Shown here one piece after another: positions 31,580 through 32,337 of a stretch of DNA of 32,337 nt. The notes under the pieces are model-generated. The model saw only the letters and a program-made list of their open reading frames with translations. It ran no database searches and was not told where the DNA came from. Position numbers and translations under genes: made by a program. The stretch covers positions 1 to 32,337 of the forward strand of contig MNVK01000044.1 of the NCBI GenBank assembly GCA_001871685.1, given 5' to 3'. How positions within the stretch are numbered: the first letter of the stretch is position 1; every line of letters starts with the position of its first letter. The DNA is from Nitrospirae bacterium CG1_02_44_142 (GTDB lineage: Bacteria > Nitrospirota > Thermodesulfovibrionia > Thermodesulfovibrionales > UBA1546).

Positions 31580-31825
31580 ATGATTGAATTAGAATATTCA
31601 TTGGTGATTGAGGCCACAGATGAGCCTGATTATTTTGGATTTTATTCTCCGGATTTAGAGGGTTTCACGGGCATAGGGCATTCTATCGAGGACTGCCTTT
31701 ATAAGGCAAAATGGGGAATGGGAGAACACATTAATCTATTAAAAGAGAAGGGACTGCCCGTTCCTTCCAAAAATCTAAATCCGAAAATCATTATCCAGAA
31801 CCAGCAAGAATTGGTAAACGCTTAA
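31580..31825 (+). CDS. hicB: HicB-family antitoxin
   Basis: An 81-residue HicB-like protein with the partial RNase H fold: YSLVIEATDEPDYFGFYSPDLEGFTGIG and SIEDCLYKAKWGMGEHI. It is short and has no added HTH or ribbon-helix-helix domain, so DNA binding is not evident. It should neutralise HicA by direct contact. GGGGG lies a few nucleotides before the ATG. Confidence 0.8.
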   Translation: MIELEYSLVIEATDEPDYFGFYSPDLEGFTGIGHSIEDCLYKAKWGMGEHINLLKEKGLPVPSKNLNPKIIIQNQQELVNA

Positions 31826-31866
31826 CGTTTGTCGACTCCAAAACTCTCAGATTTATTTCTTAACTC

Positions 31867-31896
31867 TTAGCATTACTTAGAAAGAGTTGCTATAAT
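31867..31896 (+). promoter_or_regulatory. Candidate promoter upstream of a 38-residue ORF
   Basis: A perfect -10 TATAAT (31891-31896) and TTAGCA (31867-31872) are separated by 18 nt. Transcription would start about 10 nt before the ATG at 31914. Confidence 0.5.
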
Positions 31897-31913
31897 TTGC
31901 AGAATACACGCAA

Positions 31914-32030
31914 ATGGAAGAACAAAAAATAATTAGCCCCCCAAAACCCTTTTGGAATATAACATCCCAAATATTTCTTTATCTAATGTTCTGTTTTATG
32001 TTGGCTGGATTTAAAGTGCATTTCTGGTAA
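31914..32030 (+). CDS. Possible 38-residue membrane peptide
   Basis: ATG to TAA encodes 38 residues: a polar start (MEEQKIISPPKPFW) and one hydrophobic stretch of about 17 residues (IFLYLMFCFMLAGF) ending KVHFW. There is no Shine-Dalgarno, but a good -10 box sits so close that the message may be leaderless. No family recognised. It could be a chance ORF. Confidence 0.35.
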   Translation: MEEQKIISPPKPFWNITSQIFLYLMFCFMLAGFKVHFW

Positions 32031-32080
32031 TTAATGCTTCCTTGGGCCTTGAGAGCAATTAGATAATAATTCGAATAAAT

Positions 32081-32337
32081 CTACCTTATCACCTCAACTC
32101 CCATATATTCCCTCAGCGCCTCTGGAATCACAACGCTTCCGTCTTTTTGCTGGTAATTCTCAAGGATAGCAACGACTGTTCTTCCGATTGCAAGCGCAGA
32201 ACCGTTGAGTGTGTGCACAAACTCTGTGCCTTTCTTTCCTTCACGCTTGAATCTGATATTCGCCCTTCTTGCCTGAAAGTCCTCAAAATTAGAGCATGAA
32301 GAAATCTCCCTGTATCTCTGCTGTCCCGGAAGCCAGA
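32081..32337 (-). CDS. serS: Seryl-tRNA synthetase, C-terminal part
   Basis: The last 85 codons of serS run off the window end. The class II motif 2 region (YREISSCSNFEDFQARR) and motif 3 (LNGSALAIGRTVVAILENYQ) are both present, and the usual ending VIPEALREYMG follows. SerRS charges tRNA-Ser, including the tRNA-Ser(TGA) in this window. Confidence 0.95.
   Translation of the reverse strand, partial: WLPGQQRYREISSCSNFEDFQARRANIRFKREGKKGTEFVHTLNGSALAIGRTVVAILENYQQKDGSVVIPEALREYMGVEVIR

Overview
The window looks like a chromosomal segment of an anaerobic, diderm (Gram-negative type) bacterium of moderate GC content, known only as one contig. The diderm inference rests on LolC/LolD lipoprotein-export genes and several lipoproteins; the anaerobic inference on a complete six-gene Rnf ferredoxin:NAD+ oxidoreductase operon with a polyferredoxin-type RnfB. 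A Nitrospirota- or Desulfobacterota-like lineage would fit, but no single gene proves it.

Layout. 1-1080: elongator-type tRNA(CAT), decayed repeat DNA, and a DUF433/DUF5615 toxin-antitoxin pair. 1081-6165 (minus): TPR lipoprotein, then ispE, tRNA-Gln, prs, rplY and pth, a housekeeping cluster for isoprenoid, PRPP and translation functions. 6260-10378 (plus): lolC/E, lolD, a Lys-rich SWIB protein and guaB. 10379-13190 (minus): ruvA, ruvB and ychF. 13371-16004: an AT-rich restriction-modification cassette (C regulator, beta-class methyltransferase, HNH nuclease, an unknown protein and a broken second methyltransferase) enclosed by GC-rich inverted structured repeats. 16036-16126: tRNA-Ser. 16293-21857 (minus): rnfC-D-G-E-A-B. 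22000-25526: three secreted proteins, including an M23 peptidase with a Cys-rich tail, plus a small ORF. 25621-30503: trpD facing a minus-strand trpE-trpG-proA-UPF0158 operon. 30671-31825: tRNA-Gly, tRNA-Cys, a DUF3568 lipoprotein and hicA-hicB. 32081-end: the 3' end of serS.

The most unusual signal cuts across these genes. Short tandem arrays with a 7-nt (sometimes 8-nt) period lie at gene ends and around tRNAs, usually as two halves in opposite orientation that can fold into hairpins. The unit sequence differs at each locus, yet the period and the inverted layout are kept. Several arrays run into or lie inside reading frames: they encode the signal-peptide-like N terminus of RnfB, a Lys-rich linker inside TrpE, and the C-terminal tails of IspE and the TPR protein. 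A separate 44-nt palindromic element is inserted in frame in rnfC. The second strong signal is the pair of inverted repeats around the restriction-modification cassette: their flanks are conserved in sequence, but the hairpin stem is conserved only in position and shape. All functional calls come from reading motifs in the sequence; no database search was run.
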